Assembly: GCA_964577955.1 (NCBI GenBank)
Contig: CAZOAZ010000025.1
Location: 1 to 64,000, forward strand
Direction of reading: 5' to 3'
Length of the DNA: 64,000 bases
Origin: CADEEX01 sp964577955
GTDB taxonomy: Bacteria > Acidobacteriota > Vicinamibacteria > Vicinamibacterales > CAVVIG01
The position numbers and the translations under genes are program-made. The notes beneath the pieces are model-generated. The model searched no databases, was not told the DNA's origin, and saw nothing but the letters and a program-made list of their open reading frames with translations. Shown piece by piece: positions 20,064-27,816 of the stretch (its first letter is position 1; each line of letters opens with the position of its first letter).

Positions 20064-21263
20064 ATGACCACGAACCGCTGGCTGCCGGTCCTCGGCGGCA
20101 TTCTGATGAACCTCGCGCTGGGGTCGCTCTACGCGTGGAGCGTCTTCGTCCTGCCGCTGGAACAGGAGTTCGGCTGGAAGCGCGCGGACACGTCCTGGGT
20201 CTACACGATCGCCGTCCTGTGCTTCGCGCTGACGTTCTGGGCCGCCGGCTGGCTGCAGGACGTCAAGGGACCGAAGATCTGCGCGTTTATCGGTGGGGTG
20301 CTGGTCAGCGCCGGCTTCTTTCTCTCCAGCTACACGACGTCGCTGACCACGCTCTACATCTTCTTCGGCGTCATCGTCGGCATCGGCAACGCCTTCGGCT
20401 ACTCGGCGCCGACACCGGTGGCATCGAAATGGTTTCCGGACAAGCGCGGACTGGTCGTCGGGTTGATGGTCGGCGGCTACGGCGGCGGTCAGGCGATCTT
20501 CGGCACGCTCGCGAGCGACCGCATGATCCCCGCGGTCGGCTGGCGCACGACGTTTCAGATTCTCGCCGCGGTGTTCTTCGTGATGACGATGATCGGGGCG
20601 TCGCTCTTGAAGAATCCGCCGCCCGGCTACCGGCCCGAAGGCTGGACGCCGCCGCCCGGCCACGCGGCGCGCCGCGAGTTCTCGTTCCGCGAGATGCTCG
20701 CCACGCCGACGTTCTACTTCCTCTGGATCGCCTTTGCCTTCGGGACGACCGCCGGCCAGATGACCATCAGCCAGCTCGTCCCGTTCGCTCGTTCCGCGGG
20801 GCTGGGCGCGACGATCGCGACCTACTCGCTCGTCGTCACCTCGCTCGGCAACGCCGGCGGCCGCATTCTCTCGGGCTGGATGTCGGATACCCTCGGCCGC
20901 CTCACCACGCTCAAGACGATGGTGCTGCTGTCGGCCGTGGCCATGCCGGCGCTGTTTCTCTGGCGTGCCCAGGTGGTCCCCTTCTTCGCCCTGATTGCGC
21001 TGGTCTACTGGTGTTACGGCACGCAGCTGTCGCTCTTTGCGTCCACGACAGCCGATTTCTACGGCACGAGGAATCTGGGCCGGAACTACGGCATTTTGTT
21101 CACGGCCTGGGGGGCCGCCGGCATCTTCGGCCCGGGGATCGCGGGACGCGTCTTCGACGCCTTTGGCGACTACCGCTACGCGTTCTTCTCGGCGGCGGGC
21201 TTCGCCGTGATTGCCTTCATCGCTCTGCTGATGGCCCGGCCGCCGTCCCACCAGACAGCGTAA
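20064..21263 (+). CDS. MFS transporter of the OFA (oxalate/formate antiporter-like) family
   Basis: A 399-residue major facilitator with about 12 helices. Family patterns are visible: 'ALGSLYAWSVF' (about 19-29), 'EFGW', 'GIGNAFGYSAPTPVASKWFPDKRG' split over helices 4-5, and a second-half repeat. OFA members move small monocarboxylates or dicarboxylates; the substrate is unknown here. Promoter elements TTGTGA-18-CATAAT end nine bases before the ATG, so the leader would be very short. Confidence 0.88.
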   Translation: MTTNRWLPVLGGILMNLALGSLYAWSVFVLPLEQEFGWKRADTSWVYTIAVLCFALTFWAAGWLQDVKGPKICAFIGGVLVSAGFFLSSYTTSLTTLYIFFGVIVGIGNAFGYSAPTPVASKWFPDKRGLVVGLMVGGYGGGQAIFGTLASDRMIPAVGWRTTFQILAAVFFVMTMIGASLLKNPPPGYRPEGWTPPPGHAARREFSFREMLATPTFYFLWIAFAFGTTAGQMTISQLVPFARSAGLGATIATYSLVVTSLGNAGGRILSGWMSDTLGRLTTLKTMVLLSAVAMPALFLWRAQVVPFFALIALVYWCYGTQLSLFASTTADFYGTRNLGRNYGILFTAWGAAGIFGPGIAGRVFDAFGDYRYAFFSAAGFAVIAFIALLMARPPSHQTA

Positions 21264-21310
21264 AATCTTCGGGAGCCGGCCCGCTGACACGTCCGGCATT
21301 GGAGGATCGC

Positions 21311-21775
21311 ATGAGGGTTCTGCAGGCAGGAGTGGCGGCCGTCGTCATCGCGTGCTCGGCATCGCTGCTGGCGCAGGCTGGTCCGCGCCGCGACGGAAAA
21401 TGGGACGTGACGGTTCAGATGAGCATGGCGATGCCGGACATGCCGCAGGGCATGAACATGCCGCCGCAGACCATGCAGCAGTGCATCACCAAGGAAGAGG
21501 CCAACGACCCGAACAAGGCGATTCCGACGCAGCCGCAGGGCCGCCGTGGTGGTCCGCCGCCGGATTGCAAGGTGACCGATCAGAAGGTCACCGGCAACAC
21601 CATCACCGCCAAAATGGTCTGCACCGGCGAAATGGCTGGCACCGGCACCATGGAAATGACCTACGGTGCCGACACCTACACCGGCAAGATGATCATGAAC
21701 ACGCAGGCGCGTGGCATGAACATGACCATGACGATGAACTACAGCGGCAAGAGGGTTGGGGACTGCGTGAAGTAA
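21311..21775 (+). CDS. Exported DUF3617 protein, Met-rich
   Basis: A 154-residue exported protein with a signal peptide (about residues 1-22) and the DUF3617 pattern 'DGKWDVTVQM...QQCITKEEA', 'CKVTDQKVTGNTITAKMVC' and 'GTGTMEMTYGADTYTGKM'. Two stretches are rich in Met (MPDMPQGMNMPPQTM and MNMTMTMNY), which could bind copper or silver; that is inference. A strong GGAGG site lies six bases before ATG 21311. Downstream is a word-repeat hairpin. No pathway role is known. Confidence 0.82.
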   Translation: MRVLQAGVAAVVIACSASLLAQAGPRRDGKWDVTVQMSMAMPDMPQGMNMPPQTMQQCITKEEANDPNKAIPTQPQGRRGGPPPDCKVTDQKVTGNTITAKMVCTGEMAGTGTMEMTYGADTYTGKMIMNTQARGMNMTMTMNYSGKRVGDCVK

Positions 21776-21776
21776 C

Positions 21777-21859
21777 TGGTTCTAGGTGCTAGGTTCTGGG
21801 TTCTAGGTGCCGGTGCGAGAACCCGCACCTTGAACCTGGCACCTAGAACCTTGAACCTG
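21777..21859. repeat. Family B inverted word repeat (GGTTCTA/GGTGCTA) hairpin
   Basis: The left arm (21777-21815) uses 7-base words GGTTCTA, GGTGCTA and GGTTCTG. The right arm (21824-21859) has the reverse complements (GCACCTTGAACC, CACCTAGAACC), with a short loop at about 21816-21823. It fills the space before the protein kinase gene. Confidence 0.85.
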
Positions 21860-21866
21860 TACGAGC

Positions 21867-23321
21867 ATGGAACCGCAATCCCCCCATCCGAAAACGATCG
21901 GCCGCTTCGTGGTCGAGTCCGTACTCGGAACCGGCGGGATGGGGGCGGTCTACAAGTGTTCCGACCCGACGCTGAAGCGCGAGGTCGCGGTCAAGATCGT
22001 TCGTCCCGGTCTCGACAATCCTGAGTTGCTCGATCGCCTGCTCCGCGAAGCGCAGGCCTGCGCCCGCCTCCACCACAAGAACATCGTCACGATCTACGAA
22101 GCCGGGCAAATCGACGGCACGGTCTTCATCGTCATGGAGTACCTGGTCGGCGAGAGCCTGGCCACGATACTCGGACGCGGCACGCTGCCGTTCGAGGAGA
22201 CGCTGCAGATTCTGGTGCAGGTCCTCGACGCACTCGAGCACGTGCACCGCGCCGGCATCATTCACCGCGACATCAAGCCGGGCAACATCTATCGCGAGCA
22301 GGACGGCACGATCAAGCTGGTCGACTTTGGGCTGGCCAGAAATCAGCAGGCCGAAGCGATCACCATGACCGGGATGTTCATGGCGACGCCCGGCTACGCG
22401 TCGCCGGAGCAGTTTCGCGGCGAGACGGTCGATGCGCGCACCGACGTCTACTCGACCGGAGTGGTCGCCTACGAAATGATTTCCGGTCACCGTCCGTTCG
22501 CCGGCGATCTGTCGTCGCTCTTGTACAAAGTCGTTCACGAGCCGCCGCCGCCGATGAACGTCGTCTGGAGCCGCACCTATCCCGACGTCGAACGGATCAT
22601 CACGAAGGCGCTGGCGAAGGCGCCGGACGAGCGCTATCAGACGGCCGCGGGTATGCGCGACGATCTCAAGGCGTTCATCGCCCGGTCCGCAGCGCCGCCG
22701 ACGGCCGTGCTGCCAGCTCTGGCCGATCCGCACGGTGAGAAGACGACCGCGCCAGTCGATCTCACAGCCAAGCCGACCCCCAAAACAATCGCCAGGCCCG
22801 GCGCGAAACCGGCGGGACTCGATCGGCGCCTCGTGGCCGCGGCCGCGATCGTGCTGCTGCTGATTTTGATCGGCGGCTGGTTCGCATTCCGTGAGAGCGG
22901 AAATGGTTCGACCGCCGGCACCGCGCCCGCCGCGACGCCCACGGCTCCGGCGGTTCGCGACGCCGCGCCGCCCGCGGCGACGCGCGACGTCCCCGCGTCA
23001 CCGGCCACCACCGCCGACATCCCGCCGCCGGTTGCCGCACCGCCGCTGCCGCCGCTGGCGTCCGAGTCGACACCGCCGCCCGCGCGGGCCGGGGATCTGC
23101 CCGCGCGTACGACGACGGACACCAGCTCAACGACTCCGCCGGCCGTTACTGCCCCAGAGACGCGCCCCCCCGCGCCGGCTCGCTCGAGCTCGCCGTCGGC
23201 CGTCAATCCGGCGACCCAGCGAAACATTCAGGCCCGCTGCGACCGGCTGCGCGATCGCGCGAGCATCGGCGAAACGCTCGCCGCTGCCGATCGGGACTTT
23301 CTGATCAAGAATTGCCGGTGA
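21867..23321 (+). CDS. Membrane-anchored Ser/Thr protein kinase
   Basis: A Hanks-type kinase of 484 residues that phosphorylates Ser/Thr on proteins. Motifs: glycine loop GTGGMGAVY (21-29), Lys43 in VAVK, HRDIKPGN (about 132-139), DFG (about 153-155) and the activation segment ending in 'TPGYASPEQF'. After the kinase domain (to about 275) come a linker, one membrane helix (about 321-341) and a Pro/Ala/Thr-rich outer region of about 140 residues with no recognised domain. PASTA or TPR sensor repeats are absent. The next gene encodes a lipoprotein that could be a partner. Confidence 0.92.
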   Translation: MEPQSPHPKTIGRFVVESVLGTGGMGAVYKCSDPTLKREVAVKIVRPGLDNPELLDRLLREAQACARLHHKNIVTIYEAGQIDGTVFIVMEYLVGESLATILGRGTLPFEETLQILVQVLDALEHVHRAGIIHRDIKPGNIYREQDGTIKLVDFGLARNQQAEAITMTGMFMATPGYASPEQFRGETVDARTDVYSTGVVAYEMISGHRPFAGDLSSLLYKVVHEPPPPMNVVWSRTYPDVERIITKALAKAPDERYQTAAGMRDDLKAFIARSAAPPTAVLPALADPHGEKTTAPVDLTAKPTPKTIARPGAKPAGLDRRLVAAAAIVLLLILIGGWFAFRESGNGSTAGTAPAATPTAPAVRDAAPPAATRDVPASPATTADIPPPVAAPPLPPLASESTPPPARAGDLPARTTTDTSSTTPPAVTAPETRPPAPARSSSPSAVNPATQRNIQARCDRLRDRASIGETLAAADRDFLIKNCR

Positions 23322-23332
23322 GGCGATGAACG

Positions 23333-24508
23333 ATGACGCGCCGCAGACCGTTCAGCGTAGTGACGATTCTGACCGTGCTCGCCCTGACCGCGAGCGCGTG
23401 CAAGCCGAAGACGGCCGCCCAGCCGACGCCGCCGCCAATTCCTGATCTGCAAACCGCGGTCAACGACGCGGCCAAGGACATCGGGCAGCAACTCGGGCGA
23501 TCGACACAGGGACGGACCCTGGCGATCGATCCGCTGATCGATCCCGCCGGCCAGCAGACCAACGCCACCCGCCGCGTTCAGCAGGAGTTTGCGACCGCTC
23601 TTCCGACAGCGTCGCGCGGACTCTCGATCGTGCCGTTCGACGCCGACGGCGTTTCGTCGTCGCAACTCGTCGGCAGCGGCACGCTCGAAGCCGAACCGGG
23701 TGAGCCGGACCTCTACAAACTCAATCTGTCGTTGAGCGATCGGTCGAGCGGCCTGGTCATCGCGCACACGGTGACGCGGTTCAAGCAGCCGGGACTCGAC
23801 ACCACGCCGACGCCGTTCTACGCCGAAGCGCCGTCGAGCGTCATCGATCGGCCGACGACCGGTTACATCACGACCGCGAATACCGACCGCGGTCAGCGCG
23901 CCGACTCGGTCTATCTCGAACAGATTCCGACGGCCGCCCTGCTGCAGTCAGCAACTGCCGCGGAGGAGGCCGGACGCTGGGAAGAGGCGCTGAACGGATA
24001 CACCGCAGTGTCGGGCCGCCGCGACGGCCAGCTACCGCGCACGTTCCAGGGCCTGTACCTGACCAACCTGCATCTCGGCCGCAATGCGGCGGCGGAGGAA
24101 GCGTTCCAGAAGATTGTGGCGTTGGGTCTCGCTACGAACAGCCTGGCCGTGAAGTTCCTGTTCCAGCCGAACACCACGTCGTTCGTGGCCGGGAACAACG
24201 CCGGCGCGGTGTATCCGATGTGGCTGCGCCAGATTGCCCGGGCGGCCCAGACCAATCGCACCTGCTTCAACATCGTCGGCCACAGCAGCAAGACCGGGAC
24301 GGCGGAAACGAACCGGGCCCTGTCGCGCCGGCGCGCCGAGACCGTCCAGTCGCTTCTGCCCCCGGACCTTCAGCGCACGTCCTGCACGGTCGGCATGGGC
24401 TTCGACAAGACGCTGATCGGGACCGGAACCGACGATGCACGCGACGCCCTGGACCGGCGCGTCGAGTTCGAAGTCGTCGCCTGCAACGAATTGCGCTGCT
24501 CCCGCTAG
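23333..24508 (+). CDS. Lipoprotein with TPR-like and OmpA-like regions
   Basis: A 391-residue lipoprotein: signal peptide with lipobox LTASAC (Cys23). An LpoB/CsgG-like beta region follows (about 45-150), then helical repeats (about 195-260, 'EEAGRWEEALNGYTAV'), and an OmpA-like C-terminus ('VGHSSKTGTAETNRALSRRRAETV'). In OmpA domains the first loop normally has an Asp for peptidoglycan binding; here it is Ser, so binding may be lost. Starts 12 bases after the kinase stop and probably shares its transcript. Confidence 0.72.
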   Translation: MTRRRPFSVVTILTVLALTASACKPKTAAQPTPPPIPDLQTAVNDAAKDIGQQLGRSTQGRTLAIDPLIDPAGQQTNATRRVQQEFATALPTASRGLSIVPFDADGVSSSQLVGSGTLEAEPGEPDLYKLNLSLSDRSSGLVIAHTVTRFKQPGLDTTPTPFYAEAPSSVIDRPTTGYITTANTDRGQRADSVYLEQIPTAALLQSATAAEEAGRWEEALNGYTAVSGRRDGQLPRTFQGLYLTNLHLGRNAAAEEAFQKIVALGLATNSLAVKFLFQPNTTSFVAGNNAGAVYPMWLRQIARAAQTNRTCFNIVGHSSKTGTAETNRALSRRRAETVQSLLPPDLQRTSCTVGMGFDKTLIGTGTDDARDALDRRVEFEVVACNELRCSR

Positions 24509-24513
24509 GTGGG

Positions 24514-24531
24514 ATCCGGCTTCAGCCGGAT
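24514..24531. repeat. 18-bp palindrome ATCCGGCT...AGCCGGAT
   Basis: A perfect 8-base-arm hairpin with a two-base centre just after the lipoprotein gene. Very similar to the palindrome at 53561-53578 (GTCCGGCTTCAGCCGGAC), so it belongs to a dispersed family. There is no T-run, so a classical terminator is not supported. Confidence 0.7.
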
Positions 24532-24583
24532 TGATTCCAACCATCCTCGACGTTTCTCCATCAAACGCTCCTCGGAGGAACGT

Positions 24584-25447
24584 ATGCGTCGGATTTTCAT
24601 CATGAGTTCCAGCCTGCTCCTGGCGGCTGGCCTGGCGAGCGCCCAGTCCAACGATTTCCGCTGGAGCGGCAGCCTTGCGAGCGGTAAAACCATTGAAATC
24701 AAGGGTGTTAACGGCGCAATCCGCGCCGAGCTCGCGACCGGCAATCAGGTGGAGGTCACCGCGACGAAGCGAAGCGGATGGCGCGACCACGACGATCGGG
24801 ACTGGCGCGGACGCTCGCGGCGGGAACCGAGCAGCCTCGATTCGGTGAAAATCGAAGTCGTTCCCAGTGACAGCGGTGTGACGATTTGTGCGGTCTATCC
24901 GACGCCAGACCGATCGCGTTGGCTGGGACGGCGCGGCGACCGGGACGATAGGCCGAACGAGTGCCGGCCCGGAGCCGAAGGGCGCATGAATGTCTTTGAC
25001 AACAACGTCGTCGTGGACTTCGTCGTCAAGGTGCCGGCGGGCGTGAAACTAATGGCCAAGACGGTCAACGGCTCAGTCGACGCCCAGTCACTGAAGAGCG
25101 ACGCCACGATTCACACGGTGAACGGCAAGATCGCCGTCTCAACCTCCGGTATTGCCGCAGCGGACACGGTCAATGGATCGATTGAAGCCACGATTGGCGA
25201 CGGCGCCGGTAAGGAAGCGCTCGAATACCACACTGTGAACGGCAGCATCACCCTGAACGTGCCGAAGGGCACCAACGCGGAGATTCACGCGCGCACGTCA
25301 AACGGCCGTTTTGAATCCGACCTGCCGCTGACCGTGCAGAGTTTCAGCGGTCGTGCCCGGCGCGTGGACGGCACGCTCGGCAATGGCGGCAAGTCTATCG
25401 AGTTGCATACGGTCAACGGCGCGATCCGCCTCCGCGCGCGAACTTAG
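24584..25447 (+). CDS. Exported DUF4097-like repeat protein
   Basis: A 287-residue exported protein (signal peptide about 1-21). The mature part has six or more copies of a TVNGxI-type motif (GVNGAIRAE, TVNGSVDA, TVNGKIAV, TVNGSIEA, TVNGSITL, TVNGAIRL), which should form a beta-solenoid as in DUF4097 and adhesin-like proteins. An insert rich in Arg/Asp (about 66-90) interrupts the repeats. ATG 24584 follows a GGAGG site by six bases. Role unknown; likely periplasmic or surface-bound. Confidence 0.8.
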   Translation: MRRIFIMSSSLLLAAGLASAQSNDFRWSGSLASGKTIEIKGVNGAIRAELATGNQVEVTATKRSGWRDHDDRDWRGRSRREPSSLDSVKIEVVPSDSGVTICAVYPTPDRSRWLGRRGDRDDRPNECRPGAEGRMNVFDNNVVVDFVVKVPAGVKLMAKTVNGSVDAQSLKSDATIHTVNGKIAVSTSGIAAADTVNGSIEATIGDGAGKEALEYHTVNGSITLNVPKGTNAEIHARTSNGRFESDLPLTVQSFSGRARRVDGTLGNGGKSIELHTVNGAIRLRART

Positions 25448-25641
25448 TCGCAGTTTGTGGACTCGATGAACTCGGCGAGTCCGAGTTGCGTCGAAAGCCA
25501 CAGTGCACGGTGCCGACGCGGAGCGCGCGGTGCGTGGGGTAGCGGACACAGGCTGGTGGCCTCCGGCATGTGTCCGCCGCCGAATGAACTCGCACCGGGC
25601 GGTCCGCCGAGGCGCCGTGCACAGCTTCAGCACCCCAAACC

Positions 25642-25674
25642 ATCCGGCTAAAGCGGTAACAATATAGTTGACAC
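25642..25674 (+). repeat. Left terminal inverted repeat of the IS1595-type element
   Basis: Starts ATCCGGCTAAAGCGG and ends with the TTGACA that serves as the -35 of the transposase promoter. It matches the reverse complement of 27753-27785 at 27 of 33 positions. Confidence 0.85.
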
Positions 25675-25696
25675 ATCACATTTAGCCATATATGCT
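25668..25696 (+). promoter_or_regulatory. Transposase promoter inside the left terminal repeat
   Basis: Perfect TTGACA (25668-25673), 17-base spacer, TATGCT (25691-25696). The ATG of the transposase begins only six bases after the -10, so transcription would start at or next to the start codon and the mRNA would be leaderless. Confidence 0.75.
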
Positions 25697-25702
25697 CTCT
25701 GT

Positions 25703-26677
25703 ATGGCTACCGAAAACGCGACTCCGGACACCCTGCTCGGCGCAATCACCTACTTCGCAGACATCGACGTGGCGACCATGTTCATGGCCGGTCTGCGTTG
25801 GGCGGACGGCAAGGTTCGCTGCCCGCACTGCGACTCGGTGGATACGCCCTACGTGGCGTCCCGGCGCATCTGGCAGTGCAAGAACTGCCGGAAGCAGTTC
25901 TCGGTCAAGGTCGGGTCGATTTTCGAGGACAGCCCGATTCCGCTGTCGAAGTGGCTGCCCGCGATGTGGATGCTCGTCAACTGCAAGAACGGCGTCTCCA
26001 GCTACGAGATTGCCCGCGACCTTGGTGTGACCCAAAAGACCGCGTGGTTCATGCTCCACCGGCTGCGCCTCGCCATTCACGCCAAGTCCTTCGACAAGAT
26101 GAACGGGAAGATCGAGGCTGACGAAACGTTCATCGGCGGCAAGGCGCGCAACATGCACGCCAGCAAGCGCCGTCGTCTCGGTATTTCGCAGTCGCGTTCC
26201 ATGATCGGCAAGGTCGCCGTGATGGGCCTGCTCGAACGCAACGGGCACAAGGACGACGGCGGTGCGCAGGTCCGGACTCAGGTCATTGCCAACCGTCGCA
26301 AGCACCAGCTTGAGGCGACCATTCACGCCAACGTCGAAGCCGGTTCGACCATCTACACCGATGCCCTGAAGTCCTACGACCGCATGGGACAGCGCGGCTA
26401 CGTGCATCAGGTCATCGACCACGCCGAGACCTACGTAGACGGAGCGGTCCACACCAACGGCTTGGAAAACTTCTGGAGTCTCCTGAAGCGGTCGATCAAG
26501 GGCACCTACGTGTCGGTCGAGCCGTTCCATCTGTTTCGTTATCTCGATGAGCAGGCGTATCGGTTCAACAATCGTAAGAAGAGCGACGCCATGCGGTTCG
26601 TGGAAGCCTGCATGAACGTCTTCGGTCGCCGCCTGATGTATACCGACCTCATTGGTCAAACACCTCTGGAAGCGTGA
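25703..26677 (+). CDS. IS1595 family (ISXO2-like) transposase
   Basis: A 324-residue transposase. A zinc ribbon at the N-terminus (C40-P-H-C43, C59-K-N-C62) binds the ends. A helix-turn-helix-like region follows ('SYEIARDLGVTQKTAWFML', about 100-118), then the catalytic core: Asp140 in EADETFIGGK, Asp220 in YTDALKSYD, and the HTNGLENFWSLLKR block (250-263) typical of this family. No frameshift or stop is seen, so the enzyme looks intact. No ribosome site precedes the ATG; the promoter geometry implies a leaderless message. Confidence 0.95.
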   Translation: MATENATPDTLLGAITYFADIDVATMFMAGLRWADGKVRCPHCDSVDTPYVASRRIWQCKNCRKQFSVKVGSIFEDSPIPLSKWLPAMWMLVNCKNGVSSYEIARDLGVTQKTAWFMLHRLRLAIHAKSFDKMNGKIEADETFIGGKARNMHASKRRRLGISQSRSMIGKVAVMGLLERNGHKDDGGAQVRTQVIANRRKHQLEATIHANVEAGSTIYTDALKSYDRMGQRGYVHQVIDHAETYVDGAVHTNGLENFWSLLKRSIKGTYVSVEPFHLFRYLDEQAYRFNNRKKSDAMRFVEACMNVFGRRLMYTDLIGQTPLEA

Positions 26678-26722
26678 CGAACGCGCTGCGCCTCAACTCC
26701 GGCGCGGCAGAAAGAAAAAGCG

Positions 26723-26875
26723 ATGAGTCCAATCAAAGTCACCGTTCCAGGCCGCACGCCGATGGAACGATTGACGAACTTCACGAAGCGCGTCATTGCT
26801 GTTCCCAAAGCCGACGTTGAGCGCGAGGAACAGAAATGGCAACAACAACGCAAATCGAAATCCAAGAAAACATGA
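26723..26875 (+). CDS. 50-residue basic ORF within the IS element
   Basis: Encodes MSPIKVTVPGRTPMERLTNF followed by a 'VIAVPKADVEREEQKW' motif and a Lys/Arg-rich tail. It begins 46 bases after the transposase stop, with AAAG-rich sequence before it. From memory, short proteins with a 'vlsVPKxEl/v...E' core often sit near transposons and toxin-type genes; I cannot confirm the family here. It ends five bases before the convergent DUF3800 stop. It could be a regulator of transposition or a partner of DUF3800. Confidence 0.6.
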   Translation: MSPIKVTVPGRTPMERLTNFTKRVIAVPKADVEREEQKWQQQRKSKSKKT

Positions 26876-26880
26876 CGGCG

Positions 26881-27684
26881 CTAGGTCAAATACACTTCGC
26901 CGTGGTGGAACGTTAGACCGTTCTCCAGTCCTTCAAAGTCCTCGCGCGGCGGAACGTTCGCTCCGAAAATTGACGATGCGAACTCATCGCCAAATTGTTG
27001 CCCAGCAAAGTAGCGACGCAACCCGAAAGCCGTTGCGTCCGCTAGCTGGAGCATCGGATCGTCTTCTTTTTGGACAAAGTGGATCGCCTTTCGGATTCTC
27101 GCGATCCGTATCTCCCTTTTCTGTTTGATGTAGCCGAGGTTTTTTTCGGCCGTGGTCGGACGAAGTGGCGCTCTGCTCAGGATTACCTGACGAAATAGCC
27201 CTGGCGTCTGTTTTAGAAATTTCCTCATTTCTGGAACATCTTCAGCGACGACAGTGGCGACTTCGTTCGGTGCGGCGAATTCGCGGATGTACATGTCCGC
27301 CCTGGCCAAGCAGTAGGTGAACGCGTTGATGTGGTGCCACTGCGTACGAGAAATCCCAGCGCCCGCGAGTCGATTGGGGCTCTCGCGGCGAACCAAGCCG
27401 AACGAGAAAGGAATCTTCAGACGCCTCGGAAGTCTCATCATTGAGTGCAGTAGGGCAAGGCGGTCCGTCAAAGGCCAGAGCTTGCGATATTTCTGGTTAC
27501 TGAATACGTCCGTCGCATGAAAGACAAATCCTGAAGAGAATGGTTCTGGAACAGCGCCCAGCGCTTCCTCAATGGCCGCTTCAGCCAGCATCATTTGCCT
27601 GTCAGCGTTCACGATCAAACCTGCGACAATCGTGGCCGGTTCGGTTTCGGACGTTCCGGCCTCATCAACAAAGACGTATCGCAT
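26881..27684 (-). CDS. DUF3800 protein, passenger of the IS element
   Basis: A 267-residue cytoplasmic protein. The DUF3800 marks are visible: MRYVFVDEAG at the start (Asp7, Glu8), 'FHATDVF' (about 54-60), 'VVAEDVPE' (about 143-150) and 'DDPMLQLADATAFGLRRYF' near 207-225. The acidic residues resemble an RNase H-like fold, and the family is often seen with mobile or defence genes; activity is unproven. ATG 27684 gives the standard N-terminus; the frame extends 25 codons further but that part lacks family features. Composition is less GC-biased than host genes. Confidence 0.85.
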   Translation of the reverse strand: MRYVFVDEAGTSETEPATIVAGLIVNADRQMMLAEAAIEEALGAVPEPFSSGFVFHATDVFSNQKYRKLWPLTDRLALLHSMMRLPRRLKIPFSFGLVRRESPNRLAGAGISRTQWHHINAFTYCLARADMYIREFAAPNEVATVVAEDVPEMRKFLKQTPGLFRQVILSRAPLRPTTAEKNLGYIKQKREIRIARIRKAIHFVQKEDDPMLQLADATAFGLRRYFAGQQFGDEFASSIFGANVPPREDFEGLENGLTFHHGEVYLT

Positions 27685-27752
27685 GGCCGACGAACCCCAG
27701 AGGAGATCGCCCGAGATTGAGCGAGGCGGGATCAAAACACACCCCGCTTGAT

Positions 27753-27785
27753 GCGGCAAGTATATTGTTGCCGCTAAAGCCGGAT
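27753..27785 (-). repeat. Right terminal inverted repeat of the IS1595-type element
   Basis: Reverse complement begins ATCCGGCTTTAGCGGCAAC. Six mismatches to the left end over 33 bp. It lies just upstream of the host peptidase gene, whose -10-like TACAAT (27805-27810) is 20 bases outside the element. Confidence 0.85.
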
Positions 27786-27816
27786 TCCACTACTACGGTT
27801 TGTTTACAATCGGCGA

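Larger units (their letters stand above)
25642..27785. mobile_element. IS1595-type element with DUF3800 passenger
   Basis: About 2.14 kb bounded by 33-bp inverted ends (27 of 33 positions match). Inside: an IS1595/ISXO2-like transposase, a 50-residue ORF in the same direction, and a convergent DUF3800 gene. The contents have a different base composition and codon use from neighbouring host genes, notably in the DUF3800 gene. I could not find a matching direct repeat of the expected 8 bp outside the ends, so the exact edges (25642 or 25646 at left) are uncertain, or the site has decayed. Confidence 0.85.

Noticed and set aside
25634..25641. Target-site duplication of the IS1595-type element
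   Set aside because: The 8 bases outside the left end do not match those outside the right end (from 27786), whether the edge is set at ATCC or at GGCT.
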